A DNA stretch of 64,000 bases from Bacillota bacterium (GCA_023461435.1 JAEYLC010000027.1:1-64000); one strand, 5' to 3'; counted from the first letter of the stretch, positions 24,161 through 33,401 are shown. Numbers and translations: made by a program. Notes: generated from the sequence alone by a model not told the origin.

Positions 24161-24396
24161 ATAAACCTCCTAAAATGCAATCCAAAATTCGGAATCAAGA
24201 ATAAACTCAAAACGCTTATTTATATAGTTCGTATAAACTAGATTTGATAATACCATATTATACCACGATTATTATACAGAACAAACTATTAATTTACAAA
24301 AATCGATTTTCTATGATACCAATCTGAATAGCAACAGAGTCTTGCCCGATTAATGACGTACGTGAGGAGGAGAATAGAAAAATCGTGACTTTATTT

Positions 24397-25131
24397 CTAA
24401 ATATCAAACGGCTGTTTCCCAACCCTGTGCACATCAATCTCATCGATCACCGCATTGCCTCTGTGCTGCAGCAGAAACAGTATGATATCCGCAATCTCTT
24501 CGGGCGTAATCAGCCCCGCCGCCGATAGATCCGGCCTTGCGGTCTTCACCATGTCGGTATAAACCCCGCCGGGACAGATCGCATGCACCCTGATGTTTTG
24601 CGTATACACCTCGTTCGCGAGAGACTTGCTGAGTCCCAGCACCGCGTGCTTCGAAGCCGCATACGCCGCCTGACCGACATACCCTTTATGCCCCACCACC
24701 GATGAGATATTGATGATTTCCGCATGGTCGGACTTGCGAAGATACGGCAGCGCCTTCTGACACAGTACAAACGGCGCTTTCACATTGATATTGAATATCC
24801 TGTCGAACTCATCGGGTGTGGTTTGCTCAAACGGCTTGTTGAGCGCCAGCCCTGCGTTGTTGATCAGTATATCGACGCGCCCGAAATACCCTGCGATTTT
24901 GCCGATGCCGCCTTCGAGAAATTCCAAATCCGTCAAATCGCCGGGCAGCACAAACACCTGTGCGCCGCATTCCCTCACAACATCGGCGGCGGCTGAAAGC
25001 TTGTCAATGTTATTTCCTCCGCATAGCGCAATGGCCGCGCCTTCCTCAGCCAAAGCCTGCGCGGTCGCTTTGCCGATGCCGCCTCCGCCGCCTGTGATCA
25101 CGGCGACTCTGTCCTTCAGTGATGCTTTCAA
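24397..25131 (-). CDS. Short-chain dehydrogenase/reductase
   Basis: 244 residues with a TTG start preceded by AAGG; there is no nearby ATG. Classical SDR: cofactor loop ITGGGGGIGKA, NNAG at the end of beta4, catalytic Ser in INISSVVG and Y-A-A-S-K active site, then ICPGGVYTDM. Gly-rich loop and lack of a clear Asp/Arg make NAD versus NADP uncertain. Substrate unknown; 3-oxoacyl-ACP reductase-like enzymes are the nearest common relatives. Confidence 0.9.
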   Translation of the reverse strand: MKASLKDRVAVITGGGGGIGKATAQALAEEGAAIALCGGNNIDKLSAAADVVRECGAQVFVLPGDLTDLEFLEGGIGKIAGYFGRVDILINNAGLALNKPFEQTTPDEFDRIFNINVKAPFVLCQKALPYLRKSDHAEIINISSVVGHKGYVGQAAYAASKHAVLGLSKSLANEVYTQNIRVHAICPGGVYTDMVKTARPDLSAAGLITPEEIADIILFLLQHRGNAVIDEIDVHRVGKQPFDI

Positions 25132-25201
25132 AACCTTATTTCCCTTCTGTATTCATTGACTCATGCGTTATGTATTTTTCATCGTTTAAGAAACAGCCTA
25201 T

Positions 25202-25855
25202 TTAAATCAAAAAGCGCTCAACAGGTTCATTCTTGTACATGTCTTTCAGCGTTCTTCCAAAGTTCGGCGCAACATAATTTACGTCCGCACCGTTGTTAAT
25301 GAGCAAACCAAAAACCCGTGACAGATCGAATATCAATTCTTCTGTTAAGACTCGATTATTATTTAGCTTGTGCTCTATGTGGCTATAGCCCGGCAGTATT
25401 TGCCGGGCCTGCAAACAGGCACGGCATAAACAAGAATTGCCGAAAGAGTCTTTTGCGTTTACATCTGCTCCCATTTCGATTATCTTCTTCAGTACATCAA
25501 ATGCCCGGTCGGCTTTTTCCTGAGTGCTGAACACTTTTAAGCCGCCGCGTATCTCCGAATTCACATTCCATCTGCTGCACATAATCGCGGCGTTGACAGC
25601 GTCATGCAAGACAGGCGCTCGCCATTCGTTGCAGCAAGTTTCATCCTCAATGAAGTTCACATCTGCACCCGAACCCAAAAGAAAATCTGCAATATCAAAT
25701 TTTCCGGTCTTTAATGCGACTTGCAGGGGAGATTGACCATCATCCTTTTTTGGCGGCTGTTTCGCAGTACATGCAACCAATTCCGGCTTTTTATCAAGAA
25801 GTAGCTTTACTTTTTCAAAATCGTTTTGTCTTATAGCGGTAAACAAGCTTTTCAA
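25202..25855 (-). CDS. Ankyrin-repeat protein
   Basis: 217 residues from a TTG start with GGAGGG 8 bases upstream. Ankyrin units are visible as LFTAIRQNDFEKVKLLLDKKPELV, SPLQVALKTGKFDIADFLLGSGADVNF, then FDVLKKIIEMGADVNAKDSFGNSCLCRAC and VFGLLINNGADVNYV. No signal peptide or second domain, so an intracellular protein-binding module. Partners are not suggested by context. Confidence 0.85.
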   Translation of the reverse strand: MKSLFTAIRQNDFEKVKLLLDKKPELVACTAKQPPKKDDGQSPLQVALKTGKFDIADFLLGSGADVNFIEDETCCNEWRAPVLHDAVNAAIMCSRWNVNSEIRGGLKVFSTQEKADRAFDVLKKIIEMGADVNAKDSFGNSCLCRACLQARQILPGYSHIEHKLNNNRVLTEELIFDLSRVFGLLINNGADVNYVAPNFGRTLKDMYKNEPVERFLI

Positions 25856-26001
25856 ATTAGAATCCCTCCAAGAAAATAATGAAACGCCGGAATATTTCGT
25901 ATATTGCGCTGTCGCTCTTAATATCCTTCTTTATGCATTCTTGAGATTCCTTATTTTAACATGGCGTATTGCTTCATTCAATCTCCGCGGCACAAGCTTC
26001 G

Positions 26002-26682
26002 TTAAAAATACTTTCTCAGCTTCAGCCCGTCCACGAAATTCAGCCGCTTCTCCATCACACGGCTGATGAGACCGATGATCCTCCCGTTCACCAGCGCGCA
26101 CAAAACCGTCCCGAGCTTGACACCCTCAAAATGAAAAAGCCCGAAGAAAGCAAACGACAGTATGATGCCAATGAGGCAGCTCACGCAGTCGTACCCGATC
26201 TTAAAGTGATTGATATTTTTATGAGTCTTTGTGGAGACCTCTTTGACAAACAGCTCATACACTTCCGGGGAAATATACGTGTGAAAAATGAACGCCACGC
26301 CTGTCGAACAAAGTATCAGGCCGACGATATAAAACCCGATACGTACGGCAAGCGATGACGCATCGACATTCGCCGTCAGCGCCATGCAGCCGTCCAGTGA
26401 AAAGCCGTAAATCACCGCGGTGACAAACGAAAACAGATAGGAGATTTTGAACTTTCTTAAAACGACCACCGTGACGGCAAGCAGAACGACTTGCAATGTA
26501 TACTCCGCCATCCCGAAGGTCACAAACGGCCAAATGGCCGACAGCTTCAAATAGATCAGGTATGCCGGCGCCACCACCATCGAAATGCCCATGTCCGCCT
26601 TTTCCATAAAGGCGGTTCCGAGCGCGAGCGAGGCGATGCCGCATAGATAGGCGAGCTCCGTATAAAAAACTGCTTTCTTCAT
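26002..26682 (-). CDS. YczE/YitT-like integral membrane protein (DUF6198 type)
   Basis: 226 residues from the ATG after GGGGGA; the longer frame to 26778 runs back through a terminator hairpin. Five membrane helices with the pattern LALGTAFMEKADMGISMVVAPAYLIYLK, characteristic of YczE/YitT-related proteins. The C-terminal soluble tail is short (NGRIIGLISRVMEKRLNFVDGL). Function unknown across the family. Separated from the upstream epimerase by a strong hairpin. Confidence 0.78.
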   Translation of the reverse strand: MKKAVFYTELAYLCGIASLALGTAFMEKADMGISMVVAPAYLIYLKLSAIWPFVTFGMAEYTLQVVLLAVTVVVLRKFKISYLFSFVTAVIYGFSLDGCMALTANVDASSLAVRIGFYIVGLILCSTGVAFIFHTYISPEVYELFVKEVSTKTHKNINHFKIGYDCVSCLIGIILSFAFFGLFHFEGVKLGTVLCALVNGRIIGLISRVMEKRLNFVDGLKLRKYF

Positions 26683-26695
26683 ATTCCCCCAGAAA

Positions 26696-26743
26696 AAAAC
26701 ACCCTGACCTGTTTGGTACAGAAACAGGCAAAGGTGTTTTTGC
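26696..26743. terminator. Two-part hairpin, terminator or attenuator
   Basis: AACACC pairs with GGTGTT and inner CCTGTTT with AAACAGG, flanked by T runs read from either strand. On the minus strand it follows the epimerase by about 70 bases and ends 10 bases before the SD of the membrane protein, so it could attenuate that gene. Confidence 0.65.
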
Positions 26744-26811
26744 TTTTTTATTATACTTGGCTTGATGTCTGATGACAAGTGCCATCACTCGTTATGAATG
26801 GAAGCCTTTTA

Positions 26812-27834
26812 TCAATTCGTTGTCTTAACCAGCCCCAGCCGATAAAGGGAGTCGGCTGCGTCGAGCACGGTTTGCTCGGGCGTGTGCTGAGTCCATCCCA
26901 ATATGCGTTCCGCCTTCTGCGTGGTGTGAGAGTATTGACGGCCCAGCATCGGCACCATCGCGCGCAGGGAAGGCATAAACTTAGACAGGACGCGCACAGT
27001 CCGGTTGGAAAACACCTTTGCAGGCGCTTTTGACAGCGGGTATTTCTCTCGGTAAATGCGGGCGACATCCGGCATTCGGATGGTCTGGCTTGCGGCCAGA
27101 AAGCGCTCGCCGACGGCTTCATCGTTCTCAAACGCGAGCCGGTGGAGCGCGGCCAAATCATCCACATCGCTCACCTCAAGCGGAAGGTTCAGCGCGCGCG
27201 GGATGCCGCCGTTTAACAGCTTAAGCAGAATTTCATTGGAGCTGATATTTTTAGCGCTCATAATCTGTCCGAAAACCGCTCCGGGCAGTATCGTTGTCAA
27301 ATTGAGCCCATGCTTTTCCGAAAAAGCCCAGGCCGCCTTTTCAGAGGCGATCTTTGAAAGACGGTAAGGGTCAAGCTCGGGATTATGCTCATCGCTCCAG
27401 AAGGCTTCATCCAGCACAACCGCGCCCACAGAGATTTTGGGGGTCGAGGCCGCTTGGGAGGATGTCATCACCACCCGCTTCACCCCGGCGTCCAGCGCTC
27501 CCTGAAGCACGTTCAGCGTGCCGCCTTCGGCAACGCGCCGCAGCTCCTGTGCCGATTCCGTACCGTGCCCCAAGGGCGACGCCACGTGAATAATACCGTC
27601 TGTGCCCAAAAAGCCGTTCGCCCATCCCTTGGGCGAGGTCAAATCGGCCTCAAAAAAGGAAAGACGCGATAAAGCTTCTGCTGATACAAAAGCGGACAGG
27701 GCTTCTTTCAGTCCCCCGGCTTTTGGTAAGCTGCGCATGCTGGCCCGCACCGTATATCCATGGCGCAAAAATTCGGCGATGACAAATCCGGCGATATAGC
27801 CTGTTCCGCCGGTGACTGCCACTGTTCTGTTCAT
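26812..27834 (-). CDS. NAD(P)-dependent epimerase/reductase (extended SDR)
   Basis: 340 residues. Cofactor loop VTGGTGYIAGFV, active-site YRLSK, and the Ser in VVMTSSQAAS. Overall arrangement resembles dihydroflavonol-4-reductase/aldehyde reductase-like extended SDRs. Overlaps the upstream flavodoxin/ferredoxin gene by 4 bases, so it is the third gene of the ArsR-headed operon. Reaction not predictable beyond carbonyl reduction or epimerisation. Confidence 0.88.
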   Translation of the reverse strand: MNRTVAVTGGTGYIAGFVIAEFLRHGYTVRASMRSLPKAGGLKEALSAFVSAEALSRLSFFEADLTSPKGWANGFLGTDGIIHVASPLGHGTESAQELRRVAEGGTLNVLQGALDAGVKRVVMTSSQAASTPKISVGAVVLDEAFWSDEHNPELDPYRLSKIASEKAAWAFSEKHGLNLTTILPGAVFGQIMSAKNISSNEILLKLLNGGIPRALNLPLEVSDVDDLAALHRLAFENDEAVGERFLAASQTIRMPDVARIYREKYPLSKAPAKVFSNRTVRVLSKFMPSLRAMVPMLGRQYSHTTQKAERILGWTQHTPEQTVLDAADSLYRLGLVKTTN

Positions 27835-28607
27835 TTTCTGTGTCCTTTCTGCCTGTTGTTTGCGACGATCATTTCACTCAGTGAAACTTCGGAGTTGCGC
27901 CACCGCGCGGCGCTTTTTTCGTTTTTCATGTGTATCGCATTTTGGGGACACAGATGAACGCACCCGAGGCACCCCTCGCATTGATTTTTAAACACGACTT
28001 TATCAGTGACGCAAATGTTTTCGGCGGGGCAGACCTTTGCGCATATGCCGCATTGGGTACAGTTTTCGTTTATGATATAACGCTGCGCCTGTTTGCCGTT
28101 CATAAAAAGATTCTCGCCGCTTCGCATCACGGCGGTAAAGGCTCTCCAGCCGAGCCCGGCTTGAGACTGAAGCGTTCTGCGGTTTTGAATATCCGTCATG
28201 ATCCGGGAAAGGTGCTCGTCAACATACTTCTTTGGCAGCCTGGCAATTTGATCGGTCATATCAAAGCCGGGAAGATAGTTATCGACCATGAGCAGGCTTT
28301 CGGCATAATCGAAGCGCTGCCCATGCTTTGCCGCAAATTTCTGCACATTCATCATCGCCGCGCCGGGCAGATTTCCGTAGGCGCCGATGGCAAAGGAATA
28401 GTCGGCTTCCCATGAGGCGATTGTGAGGAATTGACGAACCATTTTGGGCATTCCAAAACCATAAATCGGGAATATCAGGCCGATCACATCATCTTTATAA
28501 TGCAGGTCGGGCATATCGATAACCTGCGGTATCGAAACAAGATTGCCGCCGATTTTTTTGGCCACCGCAAGGCAGTTGCCGGTGGATGTGAAATAGAAGA
28601 TAGTCAT
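27831..28607 (-). CDS. EFR1-type flavodoxin/ferredoxin fusion
   Basis: 258 residues. Residues 1-150 are flavodoxin-like with FMN loop FTSTGNCLA and LIFPIYGFGMP. Residues about 180-225 hold two 4Fe-4S motifs, CTQCGICAKVCP and CEGCLGCVHLCP. Such EFR1-family proteins act as cytoplasmic electron carriers. It follows the ArsR gene by 13 bases after its stop and overlaps the epimerase, which it may supply with electrons (inference). Confidence 0.92.
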   Translation of the reverse strand: MTIFYFTSTGNCLAVAKKIGGNLVSIPQVIDMPDLHYKDDVIGLIFPIYGFGMPKMVRQFLTIASWEADYSFAIGAYGNLPGAAMMNVQKFAAKHGQRFDYAESLLMVDNYLPGFDMTDQIARLPKKYVDEHLSRIMTDIQNRRTLQSQAGLGWRAFTAVMRSGENLFMNGKQAQRYIINENCTQCGICAKVCPAENICVTDKVVFKNQCEGCLGCVHLCPQNAIHMKNEKSAARWRNSEVSLSEMIVANNRQKGHRK

Positions 28608-28620
28608 AACGATACGCTCC

Positions 28621-28989
28621 TTATTCGATACTGAAGCAGCTGTTGCTGCCGAAAGCTTGGGTCACCGCTGTGCGAAAATCCTCGATATGATGCACAAGGT
28701 CGCACAGAAACTGAAATTCGGTGCCAAAGTTACCTGTGTAAAAATTCATGGTGCCTTCATGCCAAACTTCCACCAGTCCCGCATCCAGCAGGATCCTCAG
28801 ATGGTGGGACACTGCCGGGCGGGAAAGGTGCGTCTTGGCCGTAATTTCGCCCACCCGCATTCCGTCGCATCCGGCGCCCATCAACGTGATGATAATAGAC
28901 TGCCGGGTTTCATCTCCGATGGCGACAAGCAGCTGGCGGCTTTTCTCAAAGTCGGTTTTGATTATATCGATTTGCTTTTCAAAATCCAT
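28621..28989 (-). CDS. ArsR-family winged-helix regulator
   Basis: 122 residues from the ATG with AGAGGGGTG upstream; a longer frame to 29022 has no SD. ArsR signature LVAIGDETRQSIIITLM, then VGEITAKTHLSRPAVSHHLRILLDAGLVEVWHEGTMNFY. No ELCVCDL-type metal site on alpha3; cysteines are few, so the signal may not be a metal. First gene of a three-gene operon with the EFR1 protein and epimerase, which it presumably represses. Confidence 0.9.
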   Translation of the reverse strand: MDFEKQIDIIKTDFEKSRQLLVAIGDETRQSIIITLMGAGCDGMRVGEITAKTHLSRPAVSHHLRILLDAGLVEVWHEGTMNFYTGNFGTEFQFLCDLVHHIEDFRTAVTQAFGSNSCFSIE

Positions 28990-29204
28990 CGTACACCCCT
29001 CTTGGCTTATTGGTTCAAACATTTAAACAAATATGAGTATAAAGTTCCGCCTGACATATCGCAACATTGGGAAAGAAAATCGAGACGAAAGAATGCGGCG
29101 CGGCTTCTCTCCCCGCCATATTCCCGCTCGGCCCCATAAGGCTGTGCAGCAGACCGAGCATCACAGCAAACGGTTACGGAAGATGATTTAATCAAAAAAG
29201 GAAT

Positions 29205-29233
29205 CTTTAAAAGCTAGAAATATATGTTATAAT
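29205..29233 (+). promoter_or_regulatory. Extended -10 promoter of the VOC gene
   Basis: TGTTATAAT (29225-29233) is a perfect TGn-TATAAT extended -10, with weak -35 CTTTAA 17 bp upstream. Leader of about 32 bases. Confidence 0.55.
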
Positions 29234-29271
29234 GGCTTCAAAATAAAACAAATATGCAGGAGGTTCGGAGC

Positions 29272-29664
29272 ATGAATCCGGTTTTCGTCAACACCATCGT
29301 ATTTGTGAAGGACATTGAAAAATCCAAGTCGTTTTATGCCGAAGTCTTAAAGCAGACGGTTATGCAGGACTTTGGCGCCCTTGTTCTCTTTGAGAACCAT
29401 CTTGCTTTGCATCAGGCGCAAAGCATTTATCAAACTGTGTTCAAGCAAGGCTTGGAGGAAGCGCTGCTTGAACAAGGGAAAAGAAACCTCCTGATCTATT
29501 TTGAATCGGATCAGCTTGACGACATGCATTCGCGCGTCTGCGAAGCCGGCGCGCAGGTCATACACGGCATCGAACGGCAGGCGTGGGGGCAAAAGGTGTT
29601 TCGCTTCTTCGATCCCGACGGGCACATCGTCGAAATCGGGGAAACACTCGATACCGTGGATTAG
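29272..29664 (+). CDS. VOC-superfamily (glyoxalase-like) protein
   Basis: 130 residues from the ATG 8 bases after AGGAGG. Two beta-alpha-beta-beta-beta modules: NTIVFVKDIEKSKSFYAEVL and a second half ending FRFFDPDGHIVEIGE, the metal-ligand Glu being in HIVEIGE. Members include glyoxalases, dioxygenases and antibiotic resistance proteins. Single gene between its own promoter and a terminator. Substrate unknown. Confidence 0.88.
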   Translation: MNPVFVNTIVFVKDIEKSKSFYAEVLKQTVMQDFGALVLFENHLALHQAQSIYQTVFKQGLEEALLEQGKRNLLIYFESDQLDDMHSRVCEAGAQVIHGIERQAWGQKVFRFFDPDGHIVEIGETLDTVD

Positions 29665-29686
29665 AAAGAACAATCATAAAATTAAC

Positions 29687-29716
29687 AAAGGCGGCGTGAA
29701 AACAGCCGCTTTTTTA
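29687..29716 (+). terminator. Intrinsic terminator
   Basis: GCGGC pairs with GCCGC, extended by AAAG against TTTT, then a T run. Ends the VOC transcript. Confidence 0.7.
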
Positions 29717-29728
29717 TTCCCGGCCGCG

Positions 29729-29790
29729 TTGACAAAATATTCATTTCGTGATAACATGACCATAATGACTAAAAAGATAAAAATGGTCAT
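29729..29790 (+). promoter_or_regulatory. Promoter and putative operator of the TetR-exporter operon
   Basis: -35 TTGACA (29729-29734) and -10 TAACAT (29752-29757) with 17-bp spacing and a TGn extension. Inverted arms ATGACCAT (29756-29763) and ATGGTCAT (29783-29790) lie over and behind the -10, consistent with autorepression by the TetR protein. Confidence 0.6.
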
Positions 29791-29807
29791 ATAAAGGAGG
29801 ACGGTAC

Positions 29808-30413
29808 ATGTCGCCGAAGAGTCTGTCCACACAGGAAAAGATGATACAAAGAGAAAAGCTGTTTGAAAAGGGCAGAGAGCTTTTGTCCGCCTACGGTGTG
29901 CGCAAGACCAGCGTTGAGGATATCACGAGAGCCGCGTCGATGGCAAAGGGTACGTTTTACCAGCACTTTGACTCTAAAGAAGCATTTTTCTTTGAGCTGA
30001 TCGTGCAGTATCACAGCCAGTGGTTCCATGAGGCGGAGCTGTTCTTTACGGCGCCCGGCGATCAGCCGTTGGAGGAGCGCGTTCGCAGCTTCATCCGCAT
30101 GTGCTTTCGGTCGCCCGAATACCTTTCGATATTTAAATACCATGAAGAAATCGAAGAGCTGATACTCGGCATGCAGGCGGTTTCAAAGGCCAGGGTTGAC
30201 GACCTAATGGTAATGGAGCATAGCACATACGAGCGGTTGCTCAATCTGTTCCATATCGATACGCAGAAGGCGAAGCCGGGGGTCATACATAACTATCTGC
30301 ATGCGATGTATTTTGGCATTGCGAACAATGGCTTAATGGAAGCCGATTGCATGGATGAGATGTTTGAGGTTTTACTCAACGGGCTCATCGTCTATATATT
30401 TGGAGGGGAATAA
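29808..30413 (+). CDS. TetR/AcrR-family regulator
   Basis: 201 residues, SD AAAGGAGG. N-terminal helix-turn-helix: LLSAYGVRKTSVEDITRAASMAKGTFYQHFDSKEAFFFEL. The C-terminal helical ligand-binding domain is divergent, as usual. Stop TAA shares its last base with the ATG of the ATPase (TAATG), so the regulator and exporter are one operon. Likely senses a compound exported by the following ABC pair. Confidence 0.92.
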   Translation: MSPKSLSTQEKMIQREKLFEKGRELLSAYGVRKTSVEDITRAASMAKGTFYQHFDSKEAFFFELIVQYHSQWFHEAELFFTAPGDQPLEERVRSFIRMCFRSPEYLSIFKYHEEIEELILGMQAVSKARVDDLMVMEHSTYERLLNLFHIDTQKAKPGVIHNYLHAMYFGIANNGLMEADCMDEMFEVLLNGLIVYIFGGE

Positions 30414-31117
30414 TGAACCTGTATACAATAAGGAGCCTCAGCAAGGACTACGGTGAAAACGACTCTCTGGTAAGAGCGCTGAAAGGTGTGAGCCTTGATG
30501 TTCCGGCGGGCAAGTTTATCGTGGTGCTCGGCGCGAGCGGATCGGGGAAGTCAACATTGCTCAATATGCTCGGGTGTATGGACCGCCCCACAAGCGGCAA
30601 TATACTGTTCGGCAGCGAGGATATCACGGCATATAAAAAAAGTGAAATGACGCGGTTTCGCAAAACGACGATCGGATTCGTTTTCCAAAGCTACAACCTG
30701 CTGCCGGACTTAAGCGCGCTGGAAAATGTGGAGTTCTCTACCGAAATGGCGGGAATGACGCGTCAGGACGCGGTTCACGCGCTCGAGCTGGTCGGCCTGT
30801 CAGGCCGCATCACGCATTTTCCGGGACAGCTTTCGGGCGGTGAGCAGCAGCGCGTCTCCATCGCAAGAGCGATCGCCAAGCGCCCCAAGGTGCTGCTGTG
30901 CGACGAGCCGACGGGCGCGCTCGACTTCGAAACGGGGATCAGAGTCCTCGAGGTTTTAAAGCAGATTCATTATGAACAGGGCGCTTCCATACTGCTTATC
31001 ACCCACAGTCAGGAGATCGCCAAAATCGCCGATATGGTGATACGCCTCAGAAGCGGGGAGATCATGAGTGTGACGGAAAACAGCGCGCCGCTTTCGCCAA
31101 GCGAGGTGGAGTGGTGA
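30413..31117 (+). CDS. ABC transporter ATP-binding protein (MacB/LolD type)
   Basis: 234 residues. Walker A GASGSGKSTLLNMLG, Q-loop FVFQSYNLL, signature LSGGEQQRVSIARA, Walker B VLLCDEPTGALD, H-loop ITHS. Small single-domain ATPase as in MacB/LolD/FtsE-like exporters and paired with the FtsX-type permease that follows with a 1-base overlap. Confidence 0.93.
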   Translation: MNLYTIRSLSKDYGENDSLVRALKGVSLDVPAGKFIVVLGASGSGKSTLLNMLGCMDRPTSGNILFGSEDITAYKKSEMTRFRKTTIGFVFQSYNLLPDLSALENVEFSTEMAGMTRQDAVHALELVGLSGRITHFPGQLSGGEQQRVSIARAIAKRPKVLLCDEPTGALDFETGIRVLEVLKQIHYEQGASILLITHSQEIAKIADMVIRLRSGEIMSVTENSAPLSPSEVEW

Positions 31118-33333
31118 TGGGCAAAACGATACTCCGGCTGATATTCAGAAAAATGCGCGGGCATCTGCCGCAGCTGATCGGCATGGCGCTGCTCGTGCTC
31201 GTGGGAACGGCGTTCTTTGTGACGCTGTACACGATATATTTGAGTTACGACGGCCATGCGGAAAAATTCTTTGAATCCCAGGGCTATGCCGATGTCACAT
31301 ATTACGGCCGCTTCGATGACGGCGATGTGAAGTACGTCACACAACAAAAAGATATCAAAGCCGCACAGGGGCGCAGCGTAAAGGACTATAAAGACGGCGA
31401 TGTGACGCTGCGGGTGATATCGCTGTCGCACGGGATCAACGAACCGTATATCTATGAAGGAAGCTATCCTCAAAACGACGGCGAATGCCTGCTGATCAAA
31501 AAACACGCGGAGGCGAAAGACATCGGCATTGGCGGCACGCTGACGGTGGACGGACGCAGCCTTCGCGTCACGGGGATCGCGGGGTCGCCCGAATATGTCT
31601 ATCTCGTTGAAAACGAACGCGCGATGATGGCGCAGAGCGACCGCTTCGGCGTTGTGTTCGTGCCCCGGAGCTTTTTCGGCGAGGGTTATAACGAGATCGT
31701 GGTTTCGGGCGATGTCACAAAGGAAGCAGCCGGGGATATGGGCGAACAGCTCGGCGCGCAGAGAACCGTCGTACAGGCGGATCAGCTCAATCACACGCTG
31801 TATCATGAGGATCTCGACCAGATACGGACATTCGCTTATGTGTTTCCGTTCGTCTTTGCGCTGCTGATTGTGATGATCATTTACGTGATGCTCAAAAGAG
31901 CGGTGGCGATGGAAAGCAGACAGATCGGGATATACAAAGCGCTCGGCATGCAGGGCGGCACGATATTGCTGATCTATATGGCGCAGGCGGGCTTTATGGC
32001 GTTCATCGGCGCGGTTTTGGGCTGTGTCGCCGCGTCGCTGCTTTGCGATACGATTATCGGTTTTTTCTCCACGATGTTTGAGGTGCCGGGGTTGACATTC
32101 GTGTTTTATCCCGGGCTGTGGCTCGGCATCATTGCAGTCTGCACCGCGGTATGCATGGGGTCTGCGCTGCTCAGTGTTCGCAGCGTGCTCAAGCCGCTGC
32201 CGGCATACTTGATGCGCCCCAAAATGCCGTCGGGAGGCAAGCAGATCATGCTCGAAAAAGCGCCGGCTTTTTGGAAGAGGCTCTCGTTCAACACCCGCTA
32301 TGCGCTCAAGAGCACATTGAGAAACAAGGGACGGTTTCTCGCCGTGATGCTTGGCATATGCGGTTCGTGCGCGCTGCTCACATTTGCTTTCGGATTCTTC
32401 AATTCCGCCGAGCACACGCAAACGGCCTATTTTAACGATTTCGCCCGTTATGACGCTCTGATCGAGTTCGAACCGATACCGCTGGAGGCTGAGCATCCCG
32501 CGTCGAAAAGCCTTGACAGTATCAACAAGGCGCTCGTCACGCCTGTGACCGTCGATGACAAGGAATACCGGCTTTATGTGGTGGAGGATGATTTTGATAT
32601 GCAGGCCGTTGATACGAAGAGCCTTGAAAACGGCGTGGTCATTCCCGAATATTTTTCGGAGGAATGGAATGTGCGCGAAGGCGATACGCTTGAGATCGAC
32701 GGCGTTGATGTAAAAATCGCGGGCCTTTCGGCGCAAAGCTTCGGGCTGTCCCTTTATACCAGCTATGCTTACGCGGAGCGGGTGTTTTCCGATTTTCCCC
32801 CGGTTTACAATGTGATATTTGCGAGGGACAGTGATATGGGCGATTTAGAGACATTGAGCCGGGACTATGGCTTTGAATATTCCACGCTGGAGGATGATAA
32901 AGCCAGCTTTGCGTCGGTGATGGAAAGCCTCAATACGCTGATCTGGTTTATGCTGGCCTGCGCGGTGATACTCGGGCTCACCGTGCTTTATTCGGTGGGG
33001 CTCATGAATCTCTCGGCGCGCGAATATGAATATATGTTTATGGGTGTGATGGGCTATTCTTTGAAAAGCATCATGTTCGCCCACGTCAAAGAGACCGTCT
33101 TGCAGCTCATTCCGGCGATTCCGGCGGGGTTCTTGCTTGGCAACGCGCTGCTGGGCGCCGTCAAGACAGAGTTTTCGGGAGACAGCTTCGTTCTGTCCGC
33201 CGCAATATTCCCTCAGAGCTACCTGATTACGGGGGTGATTGTGATCGTGATGGCTGCCTTCATCGCGTTTTTAAGCGGACGGCGCATCGGCAGGCTCGAT
33301 ATCGTCGAGGGGCTCAAAATAAGGGACGAGTGA
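31117..33333 (+). CDS. FtsX-type ABC transporter permease
   Basis: 738 residues from the ATG 5 bases after GGTGGAG; a GTG two codons earlier is less well placed. One N-terminal helix, a large extracellular loop (about 45-240), three helices with an FtsX domain (about 245-360), a second helix near 405, another extracellular region (about 430-590), and a final FtsX block with three helices. Two FtsX domains in one chain means a homodimer is not required. The cargo is probably a peptide, lipid or drug, unknown. Confidence 0.9.
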   Translation: MGKTILRLIFRKMRGHLPQLIGMALLVLVGTAFFVTLYTIYLSYDGHAEKFFESQGYADVTYYGRFDDGDVKYVTQQKDIKAAQGRSVKDYKDGDVTLRVISLSHGINEPYIYEGSYPQNDGECLLIKKHAEAKDIGIGGTLTVDGRSLRVTGIAGSPEYVYLVENERAMMAQSDRFGVVFVPRSFFGEGYNEIVVSGDVTKEAAGDMGEQLGAQRTVVQADQLNHTLYHEDLDQIRTFAYVFPFVFALLIVMIIYVMLKRAVAMESRQIGIYKALGMQGGTILLIYMAQAGFMAFIGAVLGCVAASLLCDTIIGFFSTMFEVPGLTFVFYPGLWLGIIAVCTAVCMGSALLSVRSVLKPLPAYLMRPKMPSGGKQIMLEKAPAFWKRLSFNTRYALKSTLRNKGRFLAVMLGICGSCALLTFAFGFFNSAEHTQTAYFNDFARYDALIEFEPIPLEAEHPASKSLDSINKALVTPVTVDDKEYRLYVVEDDFDMQAVDTKSLENGVVIPEYFSEEWNVREGDTLEIDGVDVKIAGLSAQSFGLSLYTSYAYAERVFSDFPPVYNVIFARDSDMGDLETLSRDYGFEYSTLEDDKASFASVMESLNTLIWFMLACAVILGLTVLYSVGLMNLSAREYEYMFMGVMGYSLKSIMFAHVKETVLQLIPAIPAGFLLGNALLGAVKTEFSGDSFVLSAAIFPQSYLITGVIVIVMAAFIAFLSGRRIGRLDIVEGLKIRDE

Positions 33334-33369
33334 CCGGTGCAATCTGCGGCGATGAGCAGCAATCCGCAT

Positions 33370-33401
33370 AAAAAAAGAGGGCTTTATCAGGATAAGCCCT
33401 C
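33370..33401 (-). terminator. Intrinsic terminator of the Gly/Cys-rich gene
   Basis: Minus strand GAGGGCTT pairs with AAGCCCTC around eight bases, then seven T. About 100 bases after the microprotein stop. Confidence 0.75.

Noticed and set aside
31009..32736. 575-residue minus-strand frame across the FtsX permease
   Set aside because: Overlaps two well-supported exporter genes; low-complexity His/Arg composition and no SD.
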